64,000 nt of DNA from Lepidodermella squamata. Its lineage: Eukaryota; Gastrotricha. The stretch spans positions 1 to 64,000 of the forward strand of contig JBLDXI010000056.1 in NCBI GenBank assembly GCA_047495785.1, in the 5' to 3' direction. The first letter of the stretch is position 1. Every line of letters starts with the position of its first letter. Below are positions 1 through 12,696 of the stretch, in pieces. The position numbers were made by a program, and so were the translations under genes. Below the pieces are notes generated by a model. That model was not told the DNA's origin, made no database searches, and worked only from the letters and a program-made list of their open reading frames with translations.

Positions 1-191
1 ATACGGGAACTCCTGTTACTTTCACGTTCTACTTGGCGAACAGGCCGTATCCACCGGGTCATGCATCGTTTAATGCATCGGGTTGCATTTATTTCGGCTA
101 TAGCGACAATTATTCAACGAGCGAGTGGTTCGATGGTAACTGCGCCATTTCTGAAGCATTCCCTATTTGTGAAATCGAACTAGTTGGTTGA
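1..191 (+). CDS. 3' end of a C-type-lectin-domain protein (partial)
   Basis: The window opens inside an exon read in frame 3 and ending in TGA at 189-191. The 62 visible residues are the last part of a C-type lectin fold: a Cys in ASGC, then WFDGNC, then a closing PICE, the WxDxxC...C spacing that ends such domains. The equivalent last-domain exons of the two complete lectin genes at 18810-25602 and 28685-32507 also end a few residues after a C-E pair, so this is probably the tail of a third family member lying to the left. Such domains bind sugars or proteins outside the cell; ligand unknown. Upstream exons are outside the window. Confidence 0.75.
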   Translation, partial: TGTPVTFTFYLANRPYPPGHASFNASGCIYFGYSDNYSTSEWFDGNCAISEAFPICEIELVG

Positions 192-861
192 AAGAAATTC
201 TGAAAATTTAACACCACAGAGAAAACTCACTGTTAATATTGACTATAGTTTCCTAGCCACCATCCTATTTTCGAAACTAGACGCCTTTTTTTACAAAATA
301 GTGTAGAAATAGCTTTCTCTCGCTACCTTAAAAATGTAGTTTTCCGACTTGCTACTATGGATGATGTCTCAAAAAATAGCCCTCGGTTCTTAGTTCCCTT
401 GCGAATGGATGCAGGCTTGTGAACAAATTCCTCGAATTGAGAGAATATGGTGGCCAAAAAACATAGGCGACTGCAGGTTGAAGCGAGCTTTCAGAATCTG
501 TAAAAATGTTCCTCAAATTCATCAAGGCAAAAAATGTGCCCCAAGAAAACTCCTGAAAAAAGTCGCTAGCTCGCGCTTTGTGCGCGCGCGAGGTTGTCGA
601 TCCTCTTTTAGTATTTCTCACAAGTCACAAGCGCGAAAGAGCAGCTCGCAAAAATAATTCTCAAGTGCTCTCCGATACAATCCTGATGAAGCAAAGTCTG
701 CTGCCTGGGAAAATCGCCTGATTGAATGTCTTAGCAAGGCCATATATCGAGGCTGATTCATCGATTGCCGATGCGATAAATAATCGAGTCCCCTCAGTAA
801 GATCCTGTCATCACTTGGTTATAGGTGAGAAGAACCCAACAAGCAATTATTAAGCATTTAA
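192..861. other. Intergenic, convergent between the lectin tail and receptor A
   Basis: No gene is supported. Short open frames on both strands between 355 and 657 overlap each other and have neither a recognisable domain nor paired splice sites. The interval separates two genes that converge from opposite strands, so it should hold both 3' untranslated regions. Confidence 0.5.
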
Positions 862-2506
862 TCATGAATTCATTCGTCTGAATGACATCGGGCATCGTAA
901 AGAAGACAAGATTTTGTCGAGTTGGTAAGGCCGAAGAGTTTTCAGAGTAGCCGACAAGCTCATTTCCATCGTAATCAATAACAAAGCTCCTTTGTGAAGC
1001 TTGTGCGTCGCGATTGCTGGTCCGAAGTCATTGTAGAAACTCTGCGCTAAGAAAGAGATGAAAGCTGGAATATGGGCGAGCGAAAAAATGAAAAACGCGG
1101 CGAGTGACTGCTGAGCGAAAAAGAATTCGCGATGCTGCCACGTGTCCACCAACCTACGGTGGCCATTCTCGACGAGACGCAACTTTCTATTGATTTCATG
1201 AATGCGGGTGAAAACTTTGGCGTAATTGAACGCGAGCACGCTCGAAGTGCATATGACGTTGAAGGAGTAGTAAATTAATACTACCAATGAAGTGTCCAGA
1301 TCACCGTAAAGTTTGTACTCAAATGTGCTGCAGAGGTGCACATAATTCGGATGGGAGGTGTTTTCGAGTGGAAGCTTCCGAATGCCGTACGACTGCAAAG
1401 GATAGATGCCGATGAAGACTGATACGGCGCAGCATGCCAACAGGGCTGCCATGACGATGAGAACAATCTGGAAAAATCAGAAGCGTTAAATTTTCAGATG
1501 AGAAAGCACTAATTATTTGGATTATTTGGAATCATCGAAATAATCTCAACGTGTGAAAAATCAGTGTGCGAAGTACCGGGGGTACGCTGTGACTTTTTGA
1601 AGACTTATCGATGGTTCCAAATAGTTTTAACACAACTTTTAGGGTACTCAAAATATCTCGAAAATACTAGCGTTATAAATAAAAGCAATTTATTTCATTA
1701 ATTAGGACGAAATTGCTTTTTTTCGATAAAATGGGCTGAATTGAGATCTAGATTCAGATTCCTGAAGTGATCTTGGATGATTTGTCTGATTTTCTGGGAA
1801 TTTTAAAGAAATCCGCCCGGAAGAACAATGAAAAATAACTAAGGATTTAACCTCTTTGTAAGCACGTGTGACGGAAGCACACATGGCACATGGCGCAGTT
1901 GGAAATAATCCAGCGCAGGTTCAGTTTAATTAAGAAGCAATGCAAAGGCCATTTTCGAAATATTCAACAAATCAGAAAAAATCAGAAAAAATAAAAAATC
2001 ATCCAAGTAAATTGATTAGAAATTTATAATCTTGCCTTTAAAGTGCTTGACTTGTAATTAGGCGAATCCGATAGAGCGCAGAGCCGGCGTTCATAGCTTA
2101 TTAGCATATTCATGTAGCAACCAAATGGCCCGAGCGTCATCAGTGTTGCTTCTACAATTTTGCACTGTGGGTCGCTGAGGTTGCCATCTGGCAGCGCTGA
2201 CAGCAAATTCAAGGCGTAAAAGCCTGCAATGATTACGTTGCGAACATCCGAAATGATATTCAGCAGCAAGAAATCTCGCTTGACGTTCCGTTGCTTGTAG
2301 CTGATAATACTGATTACGCTTGTTACAACGACTAGGATTGTCGATAAGGAAAAAGCTGATGCGAAAAACAAGCGATCCTCGTAAGATTCCGCTGTGAGAT
2401 CCGCATACCAGCCGACAAAATACGGCCTCGATTTGTTGAAGCCGCGATCGGGAATATCAGCCAGAATCCATGCGTCATTTACAATGAACGAAGATTGATT
2501 TACCAT
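862..2506 (-). CDS. Seven-transmembrane receptor A (GPCR-like), two exons
   Basis: Exons are 2036-2506 and 862-1467 on the minus strand, giving about 358 residues. Seven hydrophobic segments are visible. The first exon holds TM1-TM3, ending in LISYERRLCALSDSP, where YERR stands in the place of the DRY motif of rhodopsin-like receptors. The second exon holds TM4-TM7 and the family hallmark REFFFAQQSLAAF at TM6. A Cys before TM3 and one in the second outer loop could form the usual disulphide. The start at 2506 matches paralogues B, C and D; the frame stays open 32 codons further upstream. The intron donor is GC rather than GT (AAAG then GCAAG at 2035-2031), and its position and phase match the three paralogues. 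It is probably a chemosensory or peptide receptor; the ligand is unknown. Confidence 0.82.
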
Positions 2507-5241
2507 TTCCAAGGCAAATGAGCAAACAGTTGCAACGAGAAGACGTAAAATTGAGTTTTTCAGGCTGCCAGGCATTTTTAATCCCTCATATATGAATCGC
2601 ACTCAGACTTCATCAACCCAATTTTTAATCCTCACTACTTTCTTTGGCAAATAAACAAGAACTCGGATAGTCGGAGGAGAGAAAACTTTGCTACTCATAT
2701 TTTTTTAAATCCGCTATTCTTATTACATGATTTATACTGCAAGAAAAATAGCGCTAGAAATCGATGGTGGATTTTTTTAGTTCTAGTTTCAAGAGTCTCT
2801 ACCTCATCCAACATAGCTATCTCGAATTAGCCGCTGCTGGCTATGCGACGCAGGCTCTTCCTGCATTTTGAAATATCCAGCGTTTATTGATCCTCATGCG
2901 AAGCCAAAAAACTTCAGTTTTAGTTTTAACTAGCAGTCCCTCAAGCATGAGTCTGAGCTTTTTTCTAAGAATGACCCAATCGTTTGGGCTTCAGGCAATA
3001 TCGCTGCGGTCATTGAGAAAGGCTGCAGACCTCTATCAACACAGCGCGTTAATTTCCCGAGATGAAACTTGTCGATTGTACAGCAATTTTTCATTGGGTA
3101 ATTTTTCGCCTACAGCTCTCATTTACCAAACCGTCCTCGAATAAGACCTATATAGCCTGCATTGCGACGCAATTCCAGCGTCACTATGCATACAGTACGA
3201 CCTCCTTAAATGCAAAGGGTCGGGAGACAAGCGTTTGCACTTACGGAGGGTTGCATTTATAGAGGGCTGTTAAAGAGCTAGCAATCTTTGTTGCTAAGGC
3301 GACGACGATTTTACTGGTTAGCCATGCTTGAAGATAAGCCGGAATGAATTCAGTATACTACATTGATTTGAATGGATTGTAGTATTTGTGAAAGCAAAAA
3401 CTCTAGAAATCGCGTGCGCACGATTTTTTTTATTCGCAATCTCAATGAGCTTATAAAAAACAACGGTCTGTAAAGATCGAGATGATGGGTGTTGGGTGAG
3501 ATAACACCGCGTGGCCGCCAAATTAAAAAGCTGGAAATCCGCCTACAGGGCTGGAATCTTGTTGCTAACGACACCTGTTTTTTCACCGTAAATAAAAGTT
3601 ATGGAACTATAATTTTTATTTTGATGAAAAATAATTTTTCAACAAATAAAATTAACGGGAGACAAAATTGCTTGCAAATACAGAGGTTTTCTTTTTATGG
3701 AGGTTGCATTTATGGAGGTAGCCAGTGCCGGATTTTCCATTAGGCAAACAAGGCAATTGCCTTAGGGCCCCGCGATTTTCGGGCTCTCGGAGAAAAATCC
3801 AAAGGGGGGACCCTTATGCCCCAAGGGCCCCCAGATTTTCTGACTCTCCTTGGAAAATTCCACAGGGGGGACCCTTTTGATTTGTGTAACCGCCTGTAAT
3901 GATCCATTTTCCGGCCTTCGTTAAAGCTTTTTTAGCAACATTTTGAAAAAATTTGCTCGCTGCGCTCGCACTTGTCTACTCTTCCAATACTTATTGTTTC
4001 AATTCTCTGCACGAAACTTTCTCATCTCGGCAGTATTGTGTGCATGCAGAATTTGCATTTCAAATGATTCAATCGAACTCTGAACTGAACCTGAATCAGA
4101 ACGCCATTTTTAAGAGGATTTTAGGTATTTTCCGTGGAAAAATCCCAAACTTTTCTCGCTTCGCTCGAACAAATTGGTTCAAATAACATATAATTTGCAC
4201 CAATGCGGCAAAGAAAATGTTCAATTACAAAAAGCCGACCGATAGCGGCCCGAGCGAGTGGCCCGAGTGGCCCCAAAAATTGCAAAAAGCAACCACATGT
4301 AACAACCAAAAAAAGTAAAAACCAGTCATAGGGGCCCCCGAAGATGGAGATTGCCTAGGGCCCCGAGAAATTTCCGACTGGGAAAATCCGGCGCTGGAGG
4401 TAGCACTGTACTTACAGAAGCGCGCTTTTTCCGGTGAAAATACGCCTCATCGCCTCAAATCTTACATGTCATTGCCTTATCATGTGAAACTTGATGATAA
4501 ACAAGAACTGGGATAATCCGGTAGTCTTTAATTGATACAGTCTTAAGCCAGCATATGTCAAATGCGGACGATGATGCTTTTTCACCCCTGTCCAATGCAA
4601 GACAGTAAGTAACCTTGAAGAGGCGGACTAATTTTGCTAATTTTGATCGTGGATGATTTTTGTTGAGCTGATCAAGTCGAACTTATTAAAGCTCGTCCAT
4701 GCTTCGTTGCTCCAAAAATTATCTCGATCGCAAACTCGGATCATCATGTCCTCTACGCTATTTTGCTAATCCCAGCAATCGACGGACCATAAAATGTGTG
4801 ACAATTAACCGGCTTTCACCTATTTTTCAGTCCTACGCGTTCATCAAATTATGTGGGGTCAACATTGATTTGAGGTTATTTCAGCCAGAAGTAAGCAGCG
4901 GTTTTATATCTTAGCAGAAATAAAACCTGGTTGTCGGTTGACACGCTTAGCCTTAGGTAGCGCTGTAACGAGGAATCTTCGACTAATCAGTCAATATGTC
5001 ATCTTTCGCAAGCTTTACTGACAAACTCAGTTGGTGAAAGGTGACAATTGAATCAATCTTTACACGCGCATCGTAGCTTGACCTGAATTCGATTACAGCC
5101 ATGGACTCAACAAATGAACTTCTCAAAAATGAGCAAAAAATCATCGAATCTGGTGTTTTAGGATCATTGTTTTACTTCTTCAGAACCAAATATCAAGCAA
5201 ATTATTCCAATAAGAAGTGATTGTCAATGCGTGATTCAAGT
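2507..5241. other. Intergenic between receptors A and B
   Basis: No coding gene is supported. The interval contains a complete hAT-type MITE, listed separately. It also contains two imperfect copies of a short motif, at about 3221-3266 and 3656-3722, both with GGGAGACAA and TTGCATTTAT followed by GAGG. The MITE inserted into the end of the second copy. The remaining open frames lack domains or splice support. Confidence 0.5.
3715..4404. mobile_element. hAT-type non-autonomous element (MITE) with 8-bp TSD
   Basis: The element spans 3723-4396 (674 bp). Its left end reads CAGTGCCGGATTTTCC. Its right end, reverse-complemented, reads CAGCGCCGGATTTTCC, one mismatch in 16. The identical 8-bp sequence GAGGTAGC lies directly outside both ends, at 3715-3722 and 4397-4404. 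An 8-bp target duplication and termini starting CAG are the signature of hAT transposons. The inside has subterminal GGGCCCC-rich stretches and no transposase frame, so it would need a transposase supplied in trans. Confidence 0.93.
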
Positions 5242-6460
5242 TCATTTAATGCTCTTTTTGCAACGAATAGTGGACAAAATGGCGTTAAGTTGACGAGGTC
5301 GCATAGTTTTCACAACAGCGGACAGGCTCATTTCAAAAGTAATTAACAACAACGATCCTTTGTGAAGCCTATGAGTTGCTATTGCTGGTCCGAAGTCATT
5401 GTAGAAAATCTGAGCTAAAAAGGAGAAGAAGGCCGGGATATGGGCGAGCGAGTAGATGAAGAAGGCGGCGAGTGACTGCTGCGCGAAAAAGAATTCACGA
5501 TGATGCCACGTTTCCGCCAATTTTCGGCGATTGCTTTCTATCAAATCAACCCTATCCGGGGAGAGATTCTGGTTAATTTCGTGGATTCGATTGAAAATTT
5601 TAAAGTAATTGACAGCTAACACGATTGAAGTGCAAGCTATGTTGAAGGTGTAGTAGAGGAGAACTATGAGTGACGTATCGATATCCCCGTAAAGTTTGTA
5701 CTCGAAGCAACTGCACAGTTGGACGTATTTCGGCTCAGCTGAGTTGTCGAGTGGCAGCTTCTGAATTTTGTATGTCTGCAGTGGATAAATGCCAAAAAAT
5801 ACTGCAATGGCGCAACACACCAGTAGAATACCCAGGACGCTGAAAACCAGCTAAATAAAAAGCAAATATTAGAACCTTGTTCACGATCATACCCTTTGAA
5901 GAACAAGCAAAAATCGGAAAAACAACAATAGAAAAAATAGATAATATAAAATAATAAAAAATAGGAAACAACAACTCATAGAAACATACCTTGAGAGTAC
6001 TGGATTTGTAATTCGGCGAATCAGATAAAGCGCACAGCCGCCGTTCATAGCTTATTAGCATATTCATGTAACAGCCGAACGGTGCCAAGACCATCACTGT
6101 CATGGCAACAATTGTGCACTGCGGATCGCTCAGGTTTCCATCTGGCAGCGCTGACAGCAAATTCAACGCATAAACGCCTGCGAAGATTAAGTTACGAACA
6201 TCCGAAATGATGTTCAGCAGCAAGAAATCTCGCTTGACGTTTCGCCGCTTGTAACTGATGATACTGATTACGCTTGTTACAATGACTAGGATTGTCGATA
6301 AGGAAAAAGCTGATGCGAAAAACAAGCGATCCTCGTAAGATTCCGCTGTGAGATCCGCATACCAGCCGACAAAATACGGCCTTGATTTGTTGAAGCCGCG
6401 ATCGGGAATATCAGCCAGAATCCATGCGTCATTCACGACAAACGAAGTCAAATTATCCAT
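5242..6460 (-). CDS. Seven-transmembrane receptor B (GPCR-like), two exons
   Basis: Exons are 5990-6460 and 5242-5850, with a 139-bp intron using a normal donor (AAG then GTATG) and a TTTAG acceptor. The product is 359 residues. The architecture matches receptor A: a short N-terminus with FVVNDAWILADIPDRGF, TM1-TM3 ending in YERRLCAL, then exon 2 with TM4-TM7 including REFFFAQQSLAAF and EMSLSAVVKTMRP after TM7. It is the closest paralogue of A, and part of exon 1 is almost identical at the DNA level although exon 2 has diverged. It lies head-to-tail with A. It is predicted to act in the plasma membrane; ligand and G protein are unknown. Confidence 0.85.
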
Positions 6461-9166
6461 AAATATTGAAAATATACTAGCGAAAATGCAGTTTTACGAG
6501 TGACGGACGCAAGTTCAGTCCTAAAGAGTATTTATCTGGGCGAATTTCTTGTAATTTCAAATTTACATGAACAAAATTGCTTTTGACAGACACTTGTCTC
6601 TAGGGTACGTTCTGTTCCATGGAAATCAACAGTAAATATAATTACTTCAGAATCGTTATTGTGACGCTGTGACTTGAAAGCAATTATGCAAACAGCAATA
6701 ATTCGATTGACCGTGAAAATTATGAAAAAATTGATCCGGGATGGCGACAAGGCAATGAACCGTATTGTGATTTAGTACATCGAAAGTGAGTAAAACTTTC
6801 ATGACTACTTAAAAGGTTTCACGAGCCGCATATAAAGGTCCATGGCTAAATTTAGGTTGGCTCTGTAGTGATCGTTCTTGCGACATTATCGCAGCGATTG
6901 CTTAGACTTTGAAGCGACTATGGACTGGTCAATTATCCGGCCGACCCATGCCGCTGCAAATCTTCGGTCAAAATCAAGAATCAAGAACCCAACATAATTT
7001 TGCCGTGAATCTAAACAGTTTGAACCTTTCATCAAGTCAAATGGCAACTTAATTCTTAAATCCTTCTTTCCATCACTTCTTTTTATGTAAAATAATTTTA
7101 CGAACTTGATATAAACAAGAATGAGGATAAAGTCTAAAAGAACGTGTTTTCAGGTCAACATATTTAATGTTTCGCTGATTAGCGTTGCGGGCGCATGATT
7201 CAAGCCTTAGTAATTCACAGGAAGCGAGTTAGGCCGTTATAGTGTCTGAAATTTGACGTGTCGCAATTCATAAGTCGCAGCCATGCCACATGATTAATTG
7301 AACTGAAATGAGCTCTAAATCGATAACTAATCATTCACTGGCACAACAATCGATTGCTTGAAAATTGGCGGCAGAATATGAAAATTTAATTTTGAATTTG
7401 ATACACCGATGCATGTCACTGTCAGACCTTGGCTCAGTTCTTCGAGAGAAATACTTTTAGGAAAGAAGTTTCAACGTGGCAAATATATAAAAAATTGGCC
7501 GTGAAGAAAAAATCGGCAAAAAATTGCACAGCTCTTGGATCGCATTGCATCGCCAACATGGCTTACTGCCGAGAAATGCAGTGGGTTTCTTCGAGAAATG
7601 AGGAGTCTTCTCAAAACTAAAGAAAGTCTTGGAATCCGAGAGCCATAGACCACGAGTAATGCTAGCGTATAAAACCATTGGCAATTTGAATTATTTTCAG
7701 CGCCGGTAATAAGAAACTCTCCGTAGATTTCATGAGTATGCGAGATTTATTTGGAATAAACGGCATCGAGCCAATTCATATGTGAAAAATTTAGCAATCG
7801 CTGCTAGCAAGATTTTCCTCGTTTTAGCGCGATTCCTTATTTCCGCCCGATGAAAAAAAGAATATGCGCGGATTTCCGACGGTGCTTATAATGTTTACCG
7901 CAGGCGGATAGCAGCGGATATTCTGTAGCTATGATCTTAATCCACAGAATCATACGATCGTCGCACATTGATCTGGTCCAGACGAACCATTTATTTTCGG
8001 CACACGTGACCCTGAAATTATAACAACATTTTCGGCTTGGCGTTTGCGCACAAGTCCATTTGTATCCTTTAATTGGGCAAACATTGCTTAGTGGATTTCG
8101 AAACTGAGAGGGCCCGGAATTGAGCATTTTTCGATCGTTTTGTATCAGCTACTTTAAAGTTTGTAATTTCTTGAATTGCTCCAATCAAGGTCCCATTGAC
8201 GGAGATAATTTAGTTTGAAGTTTAAACCGTTTGTTCAGTTTTTCATGTTTCACAGCGCGACTGTGATTTGAAGCTGGCATCCCGTCGTGAACATATTTCT
8301 AGGGCCAAATCAGACGAAACGTAACAACTTTCCAAATGCTATCATTCCATTGGGTCTCAAATTGTACAGTGTGATTCAGAAAGGCCGCCCTAACCACTAT
8401 TAGTATTTTTTCCTCTTGTTTTTTTCCCAAAAAATTTTCTAAGTCCGCGCGTGCCGACACGAAAAAAATTTTCGCAAACAAATAATAATAGCCAAGAATT
8501 AAAATAATAAATCTAAAACAACATATAAGACTATGATGAAATGGCGACTGACAAGAATAGATAGGCAGGATGAAGAAAAATCTGAACAGAGAACAGTCTA
8601 GCTTTTGACAGAAGAAGCAAAACTACCATTTCGCATTTTGAAATTCCGAAAAACTACCAAGGGAAATTGATAATTAAATGCGGACTACAACTATAAAAAG
8701 CTAAAACTTTCGTTCAACAAACAAGTGAAATGCATGGTGCATGGGAGTGCTTGCTGTTCTTAAAAGCACTGGAAATGCTGTGGAGAAATCTCAAAACAGC
8801 TTAAAATAGGACCGAAATTTGATTGATTACTGCAAGCTTTTTTGCTATCTGGCGTTGTTGGTGTGATCGAGATGATGCTCATGATCGGCATGATCGGCGT
8901 GATTTGTGTGATCGCCATGAAAAAACGCCAAAATGAACGATAATAACACGCGTTCCTTCATCACAAAAAACTGGAAAAACTGATGAATCCGATCCAATTT
9001 TTTCTACGGCCGTGTCTAACACGTGCCTGTTTATGATGCGTTCGGGCGCCCTTTCTGAATCACACTGTACGCTGACAAAACTTTAGGGGGACTAAATGCT
9101 GTGAGTAGCAATAAAAGAGAACATTTTTATTTGCGAAAGTTAATGATTTAATATAATCATCAGCAA
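6461..9166. other. Intergenic between receptors B and C
   Basis: No gene is supported. A minus-strand frame at 7837-8127 is rich in cysteine but has no start context or partner exon that I can defend. Around 8856-8920 there is an imperfect short repeat built on GTGATCG and ATGATCGGC. Nothing else stands out. Confidence 0.45.
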
Positions 9167-11105
9167 TCAGTCACCTTCCGTCTTGTTCGTATCACTTAGT
9201 GACGAACGGTTACAAGCGAACTTGGTACGAACAGCTCGAAAATGATGCGGCCGGCTGATTTTCAAAACAGCAGTCAAAGTCATCTCAACAGTTAACATTA
9301 ACAGAGAAAACTGGTGCAGCCAGTTTGATCCAACACTTCTGCCGATCTCAGTCTTGTAGAAAAGGTGGCCGAGGAAAGACACGAACATTGGCAAATGGGC
9401 AGCGAAATATATCACAAAAGCGGCGAGTGATTGCTGAGCGAAAAAGAATTCACGATGCTGCCACTTATCGATCTTCTTCAAATGAAAACTTAGCGTCCGT
9501 TGCAAGGCCATGCTGCCACTCGATGCCAAATTGTCGTTGATTTCATGAATTCTGTTGAAAATTTTCCAATAGTTGACCGCGAAGCCTGTTGTCGTAGCTG
9601 CAACGGTAATAGTGAAGTAAGCGAACAAAATCTGGGCCGTGTCGAGGAATTCGCCTATTTTTACATCAAAACTACCACAAAGTCCTATGTAGGTCGCGTT
9701 AGGGCCAGTGGATAGAGGTAGGAGTTGATAACCGAAGCCGTACATTGGGTATATGGTGAGAAGCGCCGACATTGAGCAGCAAAATATCAATGTGAGAGTA
9801 ACAATCGTCAGCAGCTTGAAAAAAAAGCAAAACAAAACGACATTTTCAATATTTTATCTGGAGATAGTGATGCATGAAAATTCAAGCGTTGATTTCGCTG
9901 AAATGTCAAACATCAATTTAATTATATCGTCCATTTTGTTCAGGTAATAGGGACATCCGAAGGAGGAGGCTTGTGAGAACGCACCTATGCGAAGCTGAGT
10001 ATATTCTACTGAAATTTAACCTTGTTCTATGCCCACTACTGTTATTGAATGACCACAAAACTGTCGCTTGCATCAGTACTCTCATTACGAGTGCAAATGG
10101 TAAGATAAATTAGGGGATGAAAATAACCACAACATAGAGAAATAAATGACCGCGGAGTAAGCACTCAAGCTAAAATGTAAGAATCTTCGTTTCTATTCAA
10201 AGTTAAATTTCTCAAAACGAATATTTCTGTTGTTCACCAAACTTTGCATGCATATAGAACGGGAGCTGATCTTTCACTTGGTGTAAGATTTGAGGTAGGC
10301 AACCCAACACCCAACCGTTGTTACGATACAAAAAATCTCTTTTTCACTGTGGTTTCATTCATTTGATGAGATCAAGACTGAGCAGCAATTGCCTGCCTCA
10401 AATCTTATACCACGTGAAAGAGCAGTTCGCGTTATATATGCGTTTTGTGAACAAAACGGCGATACCCGTTTTGAGAAGCACTCGATTTAATAATGCAGAT
10501 CAAAATGTTACCCTGAGTGTTTACTCTGGTCATTTTGTCTCTATGACCCACACATAGCCCCCACCTCCAGGATCCTACTTCATCCACTTCTCTGTCTAAA
10601 ACAATGCAAGTTGAATAAACAATTAACAGACCTTGACAGCGTTTGACTTGTAATTAGGTATTTCGGACAGAGCACAAATACGGCGTTCGTAGCTGATCAG
10701 CATATTCATGTAGCAACCGAACGGGCCCATTGCGATCGAAATCCACATGGAAAATTGGCAATACGTCGGGTTGAAATTGCCATCGCTTAGTGTTACCAGG
10801 AAACTTATTGCAAAGTTAACGGCGATTGAAATATTCCGAAAATCCAGAATTATGGTCAGCATTAAAAATTCACAACGAACACGGCGTCTTTTATAACTGA
10901 CTATGCTGCAAATGCTGGTCAAAATGACGAAAAATGGTGATATGAAGAAAGGGAGGCTGTAAACCAGACGGTCGGAGGCGGTCTCTGCTTTCAGGTCAAC
11001 GTACCATGCAGCGAAATAAGGCCTTGGTTCATTGAAACCCCGCCCAGATATGTTAGCTAGAATCCAAGCTGAATTGATCACATTTGAGACGATATCAACC
11101 ACCAT
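9167..11105 (-). CDS. Seven-transmembrane receptor C (GPCR-like), two exons
   Basis: Exons are 10632-11105 and 9167-9814, giving 373 residues around an 817-bp intron at the family's conserved phase-0 position. The N-terminus NSAWILANISGRGFNEPRPY is family-specific. TM3 ends in LISYERRICALSEIP. Exon 2 again has REFFFAQQSLAAF in TM6 and a basic tail after TM7. The predicted TM2 boundary and the loops are more diverged from A and B than those are from each other, and exon 1 resembles plus-strand receptor D (ISPFF in TM1, NFAISFL in TM2). The intron contains an inverted-repeat element. Likely a sensory or peptide receptor; function is inferred from fold only. Confidence 0.82.
10271..10420. repeat. 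Inverted-repeat element in the receptor C intron
   Basis: The 32-bp stretch at 10271-10302, beginning CTTTCACTTGG, is repeated inverted at 10389-10420 with a few mismatches, leaving about 86 bp between. This looks like a small foldback or MITE inserted in the intron. A fragment with related sequence (CCTCAAATCTTA) occurs near 4455. Ends and target duplication could not be fixed. Confidence 0.6.
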
Positions 11106-12696
11106 TTCATTCAGAATTGACCATTAAGTGTATCGTAATCCGATACCGCAATCTATGCAAGAAACTTGAATACGTTAGGCAAAGCAGTGCTCCAGTTCTC
11201 CCCCTCCAGTTCGCAAGGAAAAGGTGTAAAACCTATAAAACACCACATGGGGATCCTTTGGTCATACATTTTTCAACTTGAAAATACCTCCCAGTTTGAG
11301 GATCCTACTTCGCGCACCGAGTTAAAGTTTCAAGTTAAATTTAACCACCATGTTGAATAGACATAATGTAAAATGGAGAATTGTGTTTAGAGAGCGAAAT
11401 GGCTGAAAACGGTAAAACGTTAAGAGATCAGTTGATCTGCCATGCAGTCCGAAAATATTATTTAAATTCAGTGAACGATGCCCTCCTTAAACAATCCCTG
11501 AGGGCAGGGATTTCCGAATGTGAGGGACCCGATAAATAATTATATACGGTTAGCTTGTTGATACGCACATGAGGATGTCAAAGCTAATCATATTCTTTCA
11601 AATGCAGACATGTCACGGCTCGTTTTCACACTACATCGCTAGGTCCCCAGTGTCCGATATTTCAGAGTATCCTTCGTCACAGAATTGTCACGGTGCTAAA
11701 GTCACATAATGTGAAAAAACAATAGGAAACAAAGTAGGTACATAATGCCAATGCATTAGGAAATCCTCACGTCGCGGAAGAACTTGCACTTAATAATTTT
11801 TTTCTGATTACTGTACATTCGAGTACGGTTAGCTGACTGTATTTATATATGATTCTTACTGCGAGTTCTTCCGCGACGTGAACAAACTATCTTTACCCGT
11901 TACAATATATTGTGTTTGGGAAAACAAAAACTTTGCTTCATGTTAATCGTCAGCAATAGTTTTGGCTTTGAGTTTTGTCTTGACTAAGATTTAGTAAATT
12001 CTTTTCAACAATAAAGGCATGACACTTAGGAACGTCAATAAAGATAGAATTATCGATAGTTGGGTAAAATGGTTTGGGATATTTGCCGGTTCAGGCGATT
12101 GAGCCCTAAAGGACCGGCGATCTATTTTGAAGGGTGGACATGGAAAATGGTCAGTAATGTTTGCACCGTGAATAAATTGATTATCCATGAAATTGCTAGC
12201 AGTGTGGACGCACTCTACTACGGCGTAGGTGCGATCACGCGACGGCGAGCAGCGAGAACTCTTGAGTCTTAACGGATGACCTCGCCTGATCATTGTGTCA
12301 ATAGAATGCCGATAGCCCATCGCGATGTCTATAATGAAAGCCGAACTAGGTCACTAGATACACATGCAACTGAGATTCCGTTCAACAATAAATTATTGTT
12401 AATTGCCCACTATTATTATGCATTCAAAAACAACAAATACGGACAACTGGTAAGTTTCAATTTGAAATTCACTTGGTAAAATTTTGTTATCAGGTTCCAA
12501 TCAACTTGCAACATGCAGAGAATTATTACCTTGTTAGCATATTTGACACTAACAACATTAATATTAAATTGGATCACCAGAGCGCAGCCGAATAAAATAA
12601 CTTGGCACGTGTTAGTTTCATTTAAATAATAGGCCCTCCGCCGGGCAGCGCTATAGGCACTCGAATCGTATAACTTCCAAATCAGTCATCTAAAAT
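11106..12696. other. Intergenic between receptor C and the Cys-loop gene
   Basis: No gene is supported; frames at 11991-12479 overlap on both strands without domains. The segment around 11286-11320 (GAGGATCCTACTTCG) matches, inverted, a stretch near 28420-28435 and partly one near 10571, so a dispersed repeat family is represented. A separate inverted repeat lies at 11768-11880. Confidence 0.45.
11768..11880. repeat. 17-bp perfect inverted repeat, possible MITE
   Basis: CACGTCGCGGAAGAACT at 11768-11784 recurs as its exact reverse complement at 11864-11880, enclosing 79 bp of AT-rich sequence. The spacing is that of a small foldback element. No target duplication is obvious, so mobility is inferred, not shown. 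Confidence 0.65.

Noticed and set aside
7837-8127. Minus-strand Cys-rich frame (KCCYNFRVTCAENKWFVW)
   Set aside because: No signal peptide, ATG context or partner exon; the cysteine spacing matches no family I know.
9325-9715. Plus-strand frames over receptor C exon 2
   Set aside because: Shadows of the receptor's TM5-TM7 coding sequence on the minus strand.
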